Assembly: GCA_040881995.1 (NCBI GenBank)
Contig: JBBECD010000080.1
Coordinates: 1-5,764 of the forward strand
Reading direction: 5' to 3'
Length of the DNA: 5,764 bases
DNA from: JAQCEJ01 sp040881995
GTDB taxonomy: Bacteria > Planctomycetota > Planctomycetia > Planctomycetales > Planctomycetaceae
The notes under the pieces are model-generated. The model saw only the letters and a list, made by a program, of their open reading frames with translations. It searched no databases and was not told the origin of the DNA. Made by a program: the position numbers and the translations under genes. How positions within the stretch are numbered: the first letter of the stretch is position 1; every line of letters starts with the position of its first letter. Below are positions 5,714-5,764 of this stretch, one piece after another.

Positions 5714-5764
5714 TGCTCTGTCAGGCTTTAATCTTGGGGTAGAGTCGCTTCAGTTTTAGGCGTG
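5711..5764 (-). mobile_element. Probable end of an insertion sequence, running off the window
   Basis: Recombinase-like coding sequence stops at CTAG (5710-5713), and an unrelated sequence beginning TGCTCTGTCAGGC follows. CTAG and TA are common insertion targets (IS5-group and IS630-group respectively). Together with the transposase-like tail in the next entry this suggests the inside of an element whose other end is beyond the window. No second terminal repeat is available to confirm it. Confidence 0.4.
5721..5764 (-). CDS. Possible C-terminal tail of a transposase (partial)
   Basis: Thirteen codons entering from the window edge encode RLKLKRLYPKIKA, followed by TGA (5721-5723), only about eight bases inside the putative element end. 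A strongly basic tail ending close to the terminal repeat is typical of insertion-sequence transposases. The fragment is too short to assign a family, and an open frame of this length has little statistical weight. Confidence 0.3.
   Translation of the reverse strand, partial: RLKLKRLYPKIKA

Noticed and set aside
1..5764. Absence of GAGCTC and CAGCTG as evidence of site avoidance
   Set aside because: I saw neither site by eye, only other AGCT contexts, but with roughly ten AGCT occurrences the expected number of each is below one, so absence is uninformative.

Overview
The window looks like an accessory (defence or genomic-island) region of a bacterial chromosome. The lineage is inferred, not proven. 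A serine-recombinase tail is followed by an overlapping ~130-residue HTH gene. A split TPR/DUF6930-like protein and heavy use of GTG/TTG-type starts are also present. From memory this combination is typical of Planctomycetes. No rRNA, tRNA or CRISPR array is visible.

Layout from left to right: (1) Bases 1-125 hold a minus-strand remnant of the N-terminal part of the HTH gene (copy A). It is cut off at a TA by sequence resembling one end of the small inverted-repeat element found further right. (2) Bases 126-2397 hold a two-gene type II restriction-modification cassette on the plus strand: a SacI-family endonuclease, then a PvuII-like N4-cytosine methyltransferase. A promoter-like sequence with two dyad symmetries lies ahead of it. 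(3) Bases 2405-2555 hold a minus-strand remnant of the C-terminal part of the HTH gene (copy B), convergent with the methyltransferase. (4) Bases 2556-5015 hold a plus-strand gene for a large TPR plus DUF6930-like protein. It is split in two by a 150-bp MITE-like element at 4039-4188 flanked by TA. Removing the element and one TA rejoins the reading frame exactly. (5) Bases 5148-5537 hold an intact minus-strand HTH gene (copy C), whose start overlaps the stop of a 59-codon serine-recombinase C-terminal remnant. (6) That remnant is cut off at about 5711, where what looks like the end of an insertion sequence begins and runs off the window.

The main picture is two unrelated plus-strand cargo cassettes lying between directly repeated, minus-strand copies of a recombinase-associated HTH gene. 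This suggests cargo was loaded repeatedly at the same small gene, or by recombination between its copies. The restriction-modification pair appears intact. The recombinase, two of the three HTH copies and the TPR gene have been damaged by deletion or small mobile elements, so the island seems to be partly decaying.
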